In this document: piece by piece, positions 1 to 7,814 of the stretch | Numbering within the stretch: the first letter of the stretch is position 1 | How the letters are laid out: every line of letters begins with the position of its first letter | Source: Frankineae bacterium MT45 | GTDB lineage: Bacteria; Actinomycetota; Actinomycetes; Mycobacteriales; Jatrophihabitantaceae | Length of the DNA: 64,000 bases | Reading direction: 5' to 3' | NCBI GenBank assembly: GCA_900100325.1 | Contig: LT629697.1 | Coordinates: 4,151,423-4,215,422, forward strand | Made by a program: the position numbers and the translations under genes | Notes under the pieces: model-generated | Seen by the model: only the letters and a program-made list of their open reading frames with translations | Told to the model about the DNA's origin: nothing | Databases searched by the model: none

Positions 1-396
1 ACCTCCCGACAGCGTGTTGACGACGCGGTGCGCGAAGTCGCCGAGGTCCACCTGGGCGATCACCCGATCAATGTCGCCCGGCGGCGCCCTGAGAGTCGTG
101 CTGAAGTATTTGAGGTTCTCGGTCACGGTCAGATCGCCGTAGATCGATGACGACTGGGTCATGTACGCCACGTCGGAGCGCAACTCGGACGCGCCCGCGG
201 GTCGCCCGAGAACGTCGATAGTGCCGCCGGCGACGATCTGCGCACCGACGATCGAGCGGATGAGCGTGGACTTGCCGCAGCCGCTCGGACCGACGAGCCC
301 GACGACCTTTCCCTGCGGAATGGTCAATGAAACACTGTGCAATACCCTGCGATTGCCGCGGATGACGTCCAACCCGTCCACACTCACCGCCAACAT
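1..396 (-). CDS. ABC transporter ATP-binding protein (partial, C-terminus outside window)
   Basis: The first 132 codons of an ABC-type ATPase, starting at the ATG at 396. Visible motifs are the Walker A loop GPSGCGKST (about residues 37-45), a Q-loop in AYMTQSSSIYGDLTV, and the start of the signature motif (LSGG), which falls on the last codons at the window edge. The Walker B, D-loop and H-loop would lie outside. The spacing and the sequence after the Q-loop resemble multidrug or drug-efflux ATPases of the ABC-2 type, but the substrate cannot be told without the permease, which would be further left. The gene runs away from the arsenic locus and is probably not part of it. Confidence 0.9.
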   Translation of the reverse strand, partial: MLAVSVDGLDVIRGNRRVLHSVSLTIPQGKVVGLVGPSGCGKSTLIRSIVGAQIVAGGTIDVLGRPAGASELRSDVAYMTQSSSIYGDLTVTENLKYFSTTLRAPPGDIDRVIAQVDLGDFAHRVVNTLSGG

Positions 397-489
397 GCCG
401 GCCCCTTCCTGCCCCAATCGACAATGTATCGCCCGACGACAGCACCGAGAGCCTGCACCGCCGACACAGTGCCGATTGGGGCAAGTCGT

Positions 490-948
490 CTAGCAGCAGG
501 CGAGGGCCGACGCCGAGGGCTCAGCGTTCACTTCGTTACCACAGCACGTCCCGCCGTCGGGCTCCTCGGCCGAGAACGTCTCGGAGTCGGCGACGACTGT
601 GTAGATCTCCCAACGTTCACCGTTCGGGGCGCCTTCGACCCAGAACTTCTCCTGCTTCGCGTAGCAGCAGGTGGTGCCGCGCTCGTCGACTGACGCCAGA
701 CCGGATTCGGCGAGGCGGCTCTGCTCGGCATCGACGGCGTCGACGTCCGCGACCTCGACGCCGAGGTGGTTGATGCTGCCGCCCTGGCCAGGGTTCTCCA
801 TGAGGATCAACTTCAGCGGAGGTTCGGTGACGGCAAAGTTCGCGTAACCGGGCTTGATCTTTGCCGGCTCAGAGTTGAACAGCTTGCTGTAGAAGCTGAT
901 CGCGTCGTCGAGGTTGTCGACGTTGAGAGCCAGTTGAACACGGGACAT
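490..948 (-). CDS. arsI: ArsI/CadI-type vicinal-oxygen-chelate metalloid resistance protein
   Basis: A 152-residue glyoxalase-fold protein. The N-terminus MSRVQLAL and the core closely resemble mycobacterial CadI and the ArsI C-As lyases. Candidate Fe(II) ligands of the family are visible as Gln5, His61 and Glu114, and the vicinal Cys94-Cys95 pair (TTCCYAKQ) matches the trivalent-arsenical site of ArsI. Two more Cys pairs sit in the C-terminal tail. Known ArsI enzymes cleave the C-As bond of methylarsenite; CadI is a cadmium/arsenic-induced homologue. A strong GGAGG lies upstream of the ATG (951-960). It is transcribed divergently from arsR across a shared operator region. Arsenical lyase activity is inferred. 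Confidence 0.9.
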   Translation of the reverse strand: MSRVQLALNVDNLDDAISFYSKLFNSEPAKIKPGYANFAVTEPPLKLILMENPGQGGSINHLGVEVADVDAVDAEQSRLAESGLASVDERGTTCCYAKQEKFWVEGAPNGERWEIYTVVADSETFSAEEPDGGTCCGNEVNAEPSASALACC

Positions 949-971
949 TCGGACCTCCAGAGTGAGATATT

Positions 972-981
972 GATGAACATC
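972..981. promoter_or_regulatory. inverted repeat upstream of arsI, candidate ArsR half-operator
   Basis: GATGAACATC is a 4-bp inverted repeat with a 2-base centre, in the 90-bp divergent promoter region 24 bp upstream of the arsI start. It is a weak match to an ArsR-type box. Its place near the arsI RBS would suit repression by the adjacent ArsR, but this is inference. Confidence 0.3.
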
Positions 982-1024
982 TATGTCTGATGCGACCCCA
1001 AGATTGCATCACGTATCGACGTCT

Positions 1025-1036
1025 GTCAATATTGAC
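1025..1036. promoter_or_regulatory. perfect palindrome upstream of arsR, candidate ArsR operator
   Basis: GTCAATATTGAC is a perfect 12-bp palindrome ending 2 bp before the GTG start of arsR, in the arsI-arsR divergent region. ArsR/SmtB repressors typically bind AT-rich imperfect palindromes here, so this is the best candidate for the autoregulatory operator. Its closeness to the start codon implies a very short or absent leader. Confidence 0.6.
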
Positions 1037-1038
1037 GC

Positions 1039-1398
1039 GTGTCGAAGTCATTGCCACTCCTCAATCCGGTCGAGACGGTCGCCTGCTGCTCCCCGCTGTC
1101 CCGGGAGCCGCTCTCCCAGGCTCAGGCCGACCAGGTCGCACCGCTGCTCAAGGCGCTGGCCGACCCGGTCCGGTTGCGCCTGATGTCGCTCGTCGCATCT
1201 CACGAGGGCGGCGAGGCCTGCGTCTGCGATCTCAACGACGCCTTCGACCTCTCGCAACCGACGATCAGTCATCACCTGAAGGTGCTGCACGAAGTCGGGC
1301 TGTTGGACCGTGAGAAGCGCGGCGTCTGGGTCTACTACCGAGCCCGCACCGACGCGCTGGCCAACCTCGGCGCCCTCATCGGCAACCCGTCGGCATGA
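1039..1398 (+). CDS. arsR: ArsR-family metalloid-responsive repressor
   Basis: A 119-residue winged-helix protein starting with GTG. It carries the CVCDL metal-binding motif on the recognition-helix hairpin and the DNA-binding stretch LSQPTISHHLKVLHE. An additional Cys-Cys pair (VACCSPLS) near residues 15-16 could complete an As(III) site. It overlaps the aquaporin gene by 4 bp (ATGA), heading an operon arsR-aqp-arsC. It is expected to repress itself and the divergent arsI from the palindrome immediately upstream until arsenite binds. Confidence 0.93.
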   Translation: MSKSLPLLNPVETVACCSPLSREPLSQAQADQVAPLLKALADPVRLRLMSLVASHEGGEACVCDLNDAFDLSQPTISHHLKVLHEVGLLDREKRGVWVYYRARTDALANLGALIGNPSA

Positions 1399-2105
1399 CT
1401 GCGCTCGCACGGCGCGCCCTGGCCGAGTTCGTCGGCACGGCATTCCTGGTGGCCACCGTCATCGGCTCCGGCATCGCCGCCGCGCGCCTCTCGCCGCACG
1501 ACGTCGGACTCCAACTCCTGGAGAACAGCCTCGCTACCGGTGCCGTCCTGGTCGCCCTCATCCTGGCCTTGCAGCCTGTTTCGGCGGCCTTCAACCCCGT
1601 CGTCACCCTCGTCGAGCGTGCCCTCGGAGCACTCTCGACCGGCGCCGCTTCGGTGCTCATCGCCGCTCAGGTGACCGGCGGGTTCGTGGGCGCGATCGTC
1701 GCCAACCTGATGTTCAACCTGCCGGCCATCAACGTCTCGACCCACCACCGCGACGGAAGTGGCCTGCTCCTCGGTGAGGTCGTCGCGACGCTCGGGCTGC
1801 TTCTCATCATCTTCGGCAGTATCCGCACCGGACGTTCCGATCGCGTCGCGTTCGCCGTCGGCGGATACATCACCGCCGCGTACTGGTTCACCAGTTCCAC
1901 GTCGTTCGCCAACCCTGCCGTCACCTTCGCGCGGATGTTCTCCAACACCTTCGCCGGCATCGCGCCGTCGTCGGTGGGCCCCTTCATCCTGATGCAGGTG
2001 ATCGGCGGGGCGCTCGGTTACGGGTTGATCCGCGGCCTCTACCCGAACACACCAGCCATCGCCCACGAAGCCGTCGCCCCTGCAACCGAGAAGGCACTCC
2101 CATGA
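1395..2105 (+). CDS. MIP-family aquaglyceroporin, likely arsenite channel
   Basis: A 236-residue membrane protein with the two hallmark half-helix motifs in substituted context: NPVVT (first, about residue 67) and NPAVT (second, about residue 176). Six hydrophobic segments surround them. In some bacteria (for example rhizobial AqpS) an aquaglyceroporin replaces the ArsB/Acr3 pump: arsenate is reduced inside the cell and As(III) leaves down its gradient. The position between arsR and arsC, with 4-bp overlaps on both sides, and the absence of any Acr3 or ArsB gene in the visible operon support that role. Confidence 0.88.
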   Translation: MTALARRALAEFVGTAFLVATVIGSGIAAARLSPHDVGLQLLENSLATGAVLVALILALQPVSAAFNPVVTLVERALGALSTGAASVLIAAQVTGGFVGAIVANLMFNLPAINVSTHHRDGSGLLLGEVVATLGLLLIIFGSIRTGRSDRVAFAVGGYITAAYWFTSSTSFANPAVTFARMFSNTFAGIAPSSVGPFILMQVIGGALGYGLIRGLYPNTPAIAHEAVAPATEKALP

Positions 2106-2509
2106 CCACGAAACCCACCGTCCTCTTCGTCTGCGTCCACAACGCCGGACGCTCGCAGATGGCCGCCGGCTGGCTCAAGCAGCTCGCCGGCGACCAGGTC
2201 GACATCCGCTCCGCCGGATCGCAGCCCTCCGACCAGATCAACCCGGTCGCCGTGGAGGCGATGCGGGAGGTCGGCATCGACATCAGTGCCGAGACGCCGA
2301 AGATCCTCACCGTCGATTCCGTCTCCTCCGCCGATGTCGTCATCACCATGGGCTGCGGCGACACCTGCCCCTACTTCCCCGGCAAGCGTTACGAGGACTG
2401 GCAGCTGACCGACCCGGCCGGAGAAGGCATCGACGTCGTCCGTCGAGTCCGTGACGAGATCAAGGCGCGCGTCGCCGCACTCGTCGACGATCTGGTCAGC
2501 GTCGGGTAA
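2102..2509 (+). CDS. arsC: arsenate reductase, low-molecular-weight phosphatase type
   Basis: A 135-residue protein with the LMW-PTPase P-loop FVCVHNAGRSQMAAGW (CX5R, nucleophile Cys11) and the downstream cysteines in MGCGDTCPYFPG that can form the redox relay. The acidic loop DWQLTDPAG completes the active site. It reduces arsenate to arsenite using thioredoxin- or mycothiol-linked thiols; the sequence does not tell which. It overlaps the aquaglyceroporin by ATGA, so reduction and As(III) export are translationally coupled. Confidence 0.93.
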   Translation: MTTKPTVLFVCVHNAGRSQMAAGWLKQLAGDQVDIRSAGSQPSDQINPVAVEAMREVGIDISAETPKILTVDSVSSADVVITMGCGDTCPYFPGKRYEDWQLTDPAGEGIDVVRRVRDEIKARVAALVDDLVSVG

Positions 2510-2514
2510 TCCCA

Positions 2515-3006
2515 ATGAATCTCGAAGCGATGACGTCGGCTCACGCCGCGCAGGTGCTGTCGATCTATCAGGCCGGGATCGACGAAGGGAATGCGACCTT
2601 CGAGACCGCCGCGCCGAGCTGGGAAGAGTTCGACGCCCGCCGACTCGATGGGCACCGTTTCGTCGCCATCGACGAGGATGATCACGTCCTCGGCTGGGTC
2701 GCCGTCGTCCCCGTCTCCGACCGGTGCGTCTACGCCGGAGTCGTCGAACACTCCGTCTACGTCGCACCGACTGCTCGCGGCCGAGGGGTCGGCCGAATCC
2801 TGCTTAACCGGCTCATCGAGTCCACTGAAGCAGCCGGGATCTGGACCATCCAATCCGGCATCTTCCCTGAGAACACAGCCAGTGCCGCCCTGCACCAAGC
2901 GGCTGGCTTCCGCCAGGTCGGGTACCGCGAACGCCTCGGCCAGCATCACGGCACCTGGCGTGACGTCGTCCTCATCGAGCGTCGCAGTACAACGGTCGGA
3001 CTCTGA
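2515..3006 (+). CDS. GNAT N-acetyltransferase, PAT/ArsN1-like
   Basis: A 163-residue GNAT protein with the acetyl-CoA loop VAPTARGRGVGRILL and the pattern of phosphinothricin acetyltransferases (SVYVAP, SGIFPENTASAALHQAAGF, YRERLGQHHGTWRDVVLIER). It begins 6 bp after arsC, so it is very likely part of the ars operon. PAT-like enzymes in ars operons (ArsN1) acetylate the antibiotic arsinothricin; ordinary PATs act on phosphinothricin. The context favours ArsN1, but the family match alone cannot separate the two. Confidence 0.85.
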   Translation: MNLEAMTSAHAAQVLSIYQAGIDEGNATFETAAPSWEEFDARRLDGHRFVAIDEDDHVLGWVAVVPVSDRCVYAGVVEHSVYVAPTARGRGVGRILLNRLIESTEAAGIWTIQSGIFPENTASAALHQAAGFRQVGYRERLGQHHGTWRDVVLIERRSTTVGL

Positions 3007-3036
3007 CGAGAGCCGCTGGCTACTGGAGAAACGCGC

Positions 3037-3468
3037 CTAGGCGACGGCCTGCTTCACCAGCGCGACGATCCGCTTCTCCTCGGTCGGGCCGATCTTGAGG
3101 ATCGCGTAGGAGGTCGGCCACATGACGCCGTCATCGAGGTTCGCGGTCGGGTCGAAGCCGATGGTCGAGTACCGGACCTTGAACTTGCTTGCCGGCTGCA
3201 TGAAGACGCAGACCTTGCCGTCGCGGGCCCAGCCCGGCATGCCGTAGTACGTCTTCGAGGCGAGCACCGGTGCGTGCTTGCGGACGATGGCGTCGATCTT
3301 CTCCGCCATCTTTCGCTCGTCGTCCGGGAGTTTGGCGATCGCCTCAGCGAGGGCCTTGTCGAGGTCCTCCTGCTTCTGCGACGCCTTCCGCTCCGCGGCC
3401 GCCGCTCGCATCGCGGCCCGCTCTTCGGCGCTGAACTCGCTCTTCGTACTCTTCTTCGTCTCGGCCAT
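3037..3468 (-). CDS. DUF1801 domain protein with charged N-terminal extension
   Basis: A 143-residue protein. Residues about 1-55 are a Lys/Glu/Ala-rich, probably helical extension; residues about 60-143 carry the DUF1801 (YdhG-like) fold with the family stretch KTYYGMPGWARDGKVCVFMQPASKFKVRYSTIGFD, quoted in part. DUF1801 proteins are small, soluble and poorly characterised, with a similarity to frataxin-like iron chaperones noted for some members. It converges with the ars operon and shares no obvious function with it. A second, shorter DUF1801 gene is at 56346-56702. Confidence 0.8.
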   Translation of the reverse strand: MAETKKSTKSEFSAEERAAMRAAAAERKASQKQEDLDKALAEAIAKLPDDERKMAEKIDAIVRKHAPVLASKTYYGMPGWARDGKVCVFMQPASKFKVRYSTIGFDPTANLDDGVMWPTSYAILKIGPTEEKRIVALVKQAVA

Positions 3469-3532
3469 GACCAGACCCTAGATGAGAAGACCCGCTCCTC
3501 GAAAGACCGGACCCTCGTGCATTCTGATAGAT

Positions 3533-3841
3533 ATGCGGGCATACGGACTGATCGTCAGACACACCATCAAACCGGGCCACGAGGCCGAGTTCGACCGTCT
3601 GGCCGCGGTGGCGGCCGATCACATCCGCCGACTCGAGCCGGGGACGCTGGTCTACGTGTCGCACTTGCTCGCCGAGCGACCCCAACAGCGGATCTTCTAC
3701 GAGCTCTACCGGGACGAGGCGGCGTTCGCCGAGCATGAGCGGCAGCCGCACGTGGTCTCATTTCTGGCCGCGCGGGAGGCCCACCTCGACGGGATCGAGG
3801 TCGAGTTCCTGTCGGCTATCGACGGTAAGACGCCCACCTGA
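3533..3841 (+). CDS. antibiotic-biosynthesis-monooxygenase (ABM) fold protein
   Basis: Starting at the ATG at 3533 gives a 102-residue protein, MRAYGLIVRHTIKPGHEAEF, with the typical ABM layout: beta strand, long helix, then YVSHLLAERPQQRIFYELYRDEAAFAEH and a C-terminal strand. The upstream in-frame ATG at 3482 would add 17 residues with no family similarity. ABM proteins act as small oxygenases, heme-degrading enzymes or structural dimers; the substrate is unknown. It stands alone. Confidence 0.75.
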   Translation: MRAYGLIVRHTIKPGHEAEFDRLAAVAADHIRRLEPGTLVYVSHLLAERPQQRIFYELYRDEAAFAEHERQPHVVSFLAAREAHLDGIEVEFLSAIDGKTPT

Positions 3842-3977
3842 TCCCGCGCTCTCCGTAGGAAGGGTCGGCGGCAGACGGCAGCCGAGGACGTCCGACCCTC
3901 GACCGATGTCACACCCCCGGCCTAGGGTGGTTTCTGTTCGCGCCGTGCAATCGCCCTACGCTCAGGAGCTACTTGAA

Positions 3978-4766
3978 ATGACCACACGAGACACCCCTTT
4001 CGCCGCCGGAACGCCCTGCTGGGTCGACCTACTCAGCTCTGACGTCGAAGGCGCCAAGTCCTTCTACGGCAGCCTCTTCGGCTGGACCAACATCGACGCC
4101 GGCGCCGAGTTCGGCGGCTACGTCAACTTCTTCTCCGACGGCAAAGGCGTCGCCGGCATGTCGGAGAACGCGAACCCGGCTGAGATGGGTCCCGACCGCT
4201 GGAACACCTACATCTCGACCGACGACATCGCCGCCACCGCAGACGCCGCCAGTGCCGCTGGTGGCCAGGTCATCTCGCCGCCGATGGAGGTGATGGACCT
4301 AGGCTCCATGGCCATCCTGCAGGACCCGGCCGGCGGCATGTTCGGGCTCTGGCAGGCCGGAAAACACACCGGATTCCAGAAGTACAACGAGCCGGGCTCA
4401 GTCACCTGGGACGAGCACCACAGCAAGAATTTCACGGCCTCGACGCCCTTCTACGCGACGGTCTTCAACTGGGGCCTCGAAGTCATGTCCGACACCGACG
4501 ACTTCCGCTACACGACCGCCACGGTCAACGGTGAGACGGTCGCCGGGCTGATGGACTCCAGCTCGTTCCTCCCGGCCGAGGTGCCCTCGCACTGGGGCGT
4601 GTACTTCAGCGTCGCCAGCACCGACGAGGCAATAGCCAAGGCCGTCGAACTCGGTGGCACGGTGCTCCGACCGGCTGAGGACACCCCATTCGGGCGCATC
4701 GCAGACTTGGTGGATCCGACCGGGGCGCCGTTCAAGCTGCACCAGGCAACGCCGGAGGCCAGCTGA
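3978..4766 (+). CDS. two-domain glyoxalase/VOC family protein
   Basis: Begins at the ATG at 3978, preceded by CAGGAG at 3962-3967; the open frame to the left is longer but lacks a family match. The 262 residues form two tandem VOC domains (about 12-125 and 135-260). The first has PCWVDLLSSDVEGAKSFYGSLFGW and the second repeats the pattern with HSKNFTASTPFYATVFNWGL. This is the architecture of the actinobacterial proteins annotated as 27-kDa antigen-like or hydroxylase glyoxalase-fold proteins. No specific reaction can be assigned. Confidence 0.85.
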   Translation: MTTRDTPFAAGTPCWVDLLSSDVEGAKSFYGSLFGWTNIDAGAEFGGYVNFFSDGKGVAGMSENANPAEMGPDRWNTYISTDDIAATADAASAAGGQVISPPMEVMDLGSMAILQDPAGGMFGLWQAGKHTGFQKYNEPGSVTWDEHHSKNFTASTPFYATVFNWGLEVMSDTDDFRYTTATVNGETVAGLMDSSSFLPAEVPSHWGVYFSVASTDEAIAKAVELGGTVLRPAEDTPFGRIADLVDPTGAPFKLHQATPEAS

Positions 4767-4900
4767 CCTCGTCCACCGTTCCGGGAGCCTGACCGGCGTG
4801 TGCTGCCTGTTAGGCCAGCCGTTGATACCCTGCCTGTAAAGGGGTTGCGTGGCCGCTAGTTCACGCCGCGGTGGTCGATTTCGGTACGTCTGGAGAGTGA

Positions 4901-7711
4901 ATGGCACGCTGGCGCAGAGGGCGGGGCGGCGAGACGTCGCTCTTTCCCGGCTTCGTTGACGTGTCGGAGATCGGCATCGGCAGCCTCGCGACGGTCTTCC
5001 GGGCCAAGGAGAGCAGCACCGGGCGGGCCGTCGCGCTGAAACTGCTGAACGTCAGGGACGTGTCGCCGCGTGCTCTGGAGTCGTTTCACCGTGAGTCGCT
5101 GGCCCTCGGCGCGCTGAGCTCGCACCCGAACATCGTCACGCTGTACCGGACGTTCCAGACACCGGATGGGCGCCCGGTGCTCGTCCTGGAGCTCTGTGTC
5201 GGCTCAGTGTCGGATCGGATCCGGGGCGGAGTCGGTATGCCCGCGTCCGAGGCCGTCTCCATCGCGATCAAGGTCTCGGGCGCCCTGGAGACGGCGCACC
5301 GCAGCGAGATTCTGCACCGTGACGTCAAGCCGCAGAACATCCTGATCACCGAATTCGGCGAGCCGGCACTGGCTGATTTCGGGGTCGCGATGCTCCAGTC
5401 GTCCAGCGAGACGACGGCCGGGCTCTTTGACTTCACGACGCTGCACGCCGCCCCTGAACTGCTGGAGGGGAAGCAGACGTCGGCCGCGACTGACGTCTAC
5501 GAACTGGCCTCCACCCTCTATCAGCTGATCACCGGGCAGTCCGCGTTCCGGGCCTACGAGGGTGAGTCGCCGGCGTCGGTGATCCTGCGGATCCTGCGCG
5601 ACCCGGTGCGACCGGTACTGGCTCAGGGCGTGCCGGTGCAGCTGTCGGACCTGCTGATCGGCGCGATGTCGAAGGACAAGGACCACCGCCCAGAGACCGC
5701 GGCCGAGTTCGCCGCTGAGCTCGCCATGATCGAGCAGGCCCAGGGGTGGCCGCAGACTCAGTTCCTTGTCCGCGGGGCAGGCGGGGCTGGCGGGGCTGGT
5801 GCATCGACGATCGCCGGTCAGCCGGTCGAACGGGTGCCCGCGCCGGTGAAACACCGCGAGGCGATTGAGGTGTCCGCGGCGGCGCCCTCCGTGGGGGCGC
5901 AAGCTGTGGTGGCGCCGGTCCCTGTGCTGCCGGCTCCTGTGCCGCCCGTTCCGGCGCCGCCCGTTCCTGTGCCGCCGGTCGCTGAACCGCCGGTCTCTCT
6001 GCCGCCCGTTCCGGCACCACCTGTTCCCTTGCCGCCTGCTGTTGCGCAGCCGGTTCCTACGCCGCCCGTTGAGGCACCGCCGGTCGCGGAAGAAGCGCCT
6101 GCCGCGGAAGAAGCCCCAGTCGCGGAAGCCGAGCCCGTCGCGGAAGAAGCCCCCGCCGCGGAGCCCGAGCCCTCCGCAGAAGAGCTACCCGTCGCCGAGG
6201 GCGAGTCCGTCGCGGAAGCGGTTCCCGTCGCGGAGGCCGAGCCGGTCGCGGAGCCCGAACTGGTCGCGGAAGCCGAGCCGGTCGCCGTGGCTGCGCCCGA
6301 GCCTGTGGCGATTGACGAGCCACTGCCGATCGACGATTCCGTCGCTCTCGCCGAGCCCGAGGCGGCTGAACCACTCGTCCCGACAACTCTCTTTGCCGTC
6401 GCAGCAGCGACCCCGTCAATCGCTCCGCCGCCACCGCCGGTCCGGTTCGAGCGGATGCTGGTCGAGAACCCCGAGACCACGCTCTTCGTCGACCCACTCC
6501 CCTCTACCGAGGCTGAGGTAGAACCCACGGGACCCGACATCCCGGCTCCGATCGAGTTGGCACCAGAGCCCGAACCCGAGCCGGAGCCGGAACTAGCGCT
6601 CGAGCATGAACCCGAACCGGAGCCGGAACCCGAAGCTGAACCCGAGCCGGAACCCGAGCCGGAGCCCGAACCGTTCCGACCGGCCCGCACCGCTCCCCCC
6701 GCTCCCGTCCCCGCTGCGGCCAGCAGTTCGTGGTCCGAGCCGGTCATCGTCCAGTACCCGCTCCCGCCGACCGGCCTCCCGTCCGCCGCCGGACCAACCG
6801 AAGCGCAGCGCCACAGTCAGGACGCCGGCTTCGACGACCTCGACGACCTCGACGTCGACGCCGCGCACCCGCTCCCGGCCGCCCCAGCGCGGGATCAGCC
6901 AGCAGTCGGAACCCCAGAACCAGCAATGTTCTCCGACGAATCGGCGTCCGCCACCGAGACTCTGACATCGTCCACCCAAGAATCCGTGGTGGATGCTGAC
7001 TCAGCCGACACGGCGGCCAGCGACCAACGCTCCGCACCAGCGCTGAGAATCCCGACCGCATCGACCCCGCTCGCGCCAACCGCCTTCAGCCAGTCGATGA
7101 CACCCGCCAGCGGCCAGTCGACCGCATCGGTAGCCAGCTCGCTGACGTCGCGATCGGGCCCGCCGGCCAAGACCTCCACGACGCCGATCGACCCCAAGTC
7201 GCTGCCACCGCAGCTCGTCCTGAAGTCCTGGTCGCACACGCCGGACGACAATCCGGGCGTCTTCTGGGTCGGCGGCATCCTCTGGGGCGCGGTGCTCGTC
7301 GCCATCTTCCTCTACGCCATCGCCAGTTTCGCTGGGCCCAGCTCGCACACAGGTCTGGTGGTGCTTGTGGTGGCGGTCCTGGCGATCGCTACCGGCCTCG
7401 CCGTGGTGAAGGGACGACGCACGCTGCGAGTCGATGACGTGCACATCCGGGCCCGGGACGGTTTCGGCACTGTCACCCTCCCCTGGGCGGACGTGCAACT
7501 GGTGGACGTCCAGCCGCTGCCCGACTCACGAACCGCGAGCGATCGTTTCGTGGTCGCGGCCCACACCGGTGACGGGCAGACGCTGCTCTGGCCAACCACC
7601 GGGGCCAGCTCCGAAGTGACCGAATGGCTGCGGATCATCGAGGGGTACCAGCAGCGCTTCCGGATCGGGCAGGCGTTCGCCCCGCGGAAGTCGGACCGCC
7701 CCTCTCGCTGA
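4901..7711 (+). CDS. membrane Ser/Thr protein kinase with long Pro/Ala/Glu linker and PH-like C-terminal domain
   Basis: 936 residues. The Hanks-type kinase domain is about residues 15-275: Lys47 (AVALKLL), Glu65, catalytic HRDVKPQN (139-146), DFG (159-161) and HAAPE (192-196). The glycine loop reads GIGSLATVF, missing the third glycine. Residues about 310-780 are a low-complexity linker of Pro-Val, Ala-Glu and Glu-Pro repeats. Two hydrophobic helices follow (about 788-838), then a C-terminal domain (about 845-920; [21 protein letters not shown]) that looks like the bacterial PH-like domains placed after paired TM helices. It converges with the FN3-MoxR-DUF58-transglutaminase operon. The substrate is unknown. 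Confidence 0.92.
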   Translation: MARWRRGRGGETSLFPGFVDVSEIGIGSLATVFRAKESSTGRAVALKLLNVRDVSPRALESFHRESLALGALSSHPNIVTLYRTFQTPDGRPVLVLELCVGSVSDRIRGGVGMPASEAVSIAIKVSGALETAHRSEILHRDVKPQNILITEFGEPALADFGVAMLQSSSETTAGLFDFTTLHAAPELLEGKQTSAATDVYELASTLYQLITGQSAFRAYEGESPASVILRILRDPVRPVLAQGVPVQLSDLLIGAMSKDKDHRPETAAEFAAELAMIEQAQGWPQTQFLVRGAGGAGGAGASTIAGQPVERVPAPVKHREAIEVSAAAPSVGAQAVVAPVPVLPAPVPPVPAPPVPVPPVAEPPVSLPPVPAPPVPLPPAVAQPVPTPPVEAPPVAEEAPAAEEAPVAEAEPVAEEAPAAEPEPSAEELPVAEGESVAEAVPVAEAEPVAEPELVAEAEPVAVAAPEPVAIDEPLPIDDSVALAEPEAAEPLVPTTLFAVAAATPSIAPPPPPVRFERMLVENPETTLFVDPLPSTEAEVEPTGPDIPAPIELAPEPEPEPEPELALEHEPEPEPEPEAEPEPEPEPEPEPFRPARTAPPAPVPAAASSSWSEPVIVQYPLPPTGLPSAAGPTEAQRHSQDAGFDDLDDLDVDAAHPLPAAPARDQPAVGTPEPAMFSDESASATETLTSSTQESVVDADSADTAASDQRSAPALRIPTASTPLAPTAFSQSMTPASGQSTASVASSLTSRSGPPAKTSTTPIDPKSLPPQLVLKSWSHTPDDNPGVFWVGGILWGAVLVAIFLYAIASFAGPSSHTGLVVLVVAVLAIATGLAVVKGRRTLRVDDVHIRARDGFGTVTLPWADVQLVDVQPLPDSRTASDRFVVAAHTGDGQTLLWPTTGASSEVTEWLRIIEGYQQRFRIGQAFAPRKSDRPSR

Positions 7712-7814
7712 CCGCTGACGGGCGAGCCACTCGGCGCCGCGTCCGTGGGAGTCCACCACGACAGCCAGCCAGTGCCGCCACCACCAGGCTATGAGTGCTG
7801 CGGACAGCAGGGCG

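Noticed and set aside
6540-6680. Glu-Pro and Pro-Val repeats in the kinase gene considered as a CRISPR-like or satellite array
   Set aside because: The repeats are short, degenerate, in frame, and encode a low-complexity linker.
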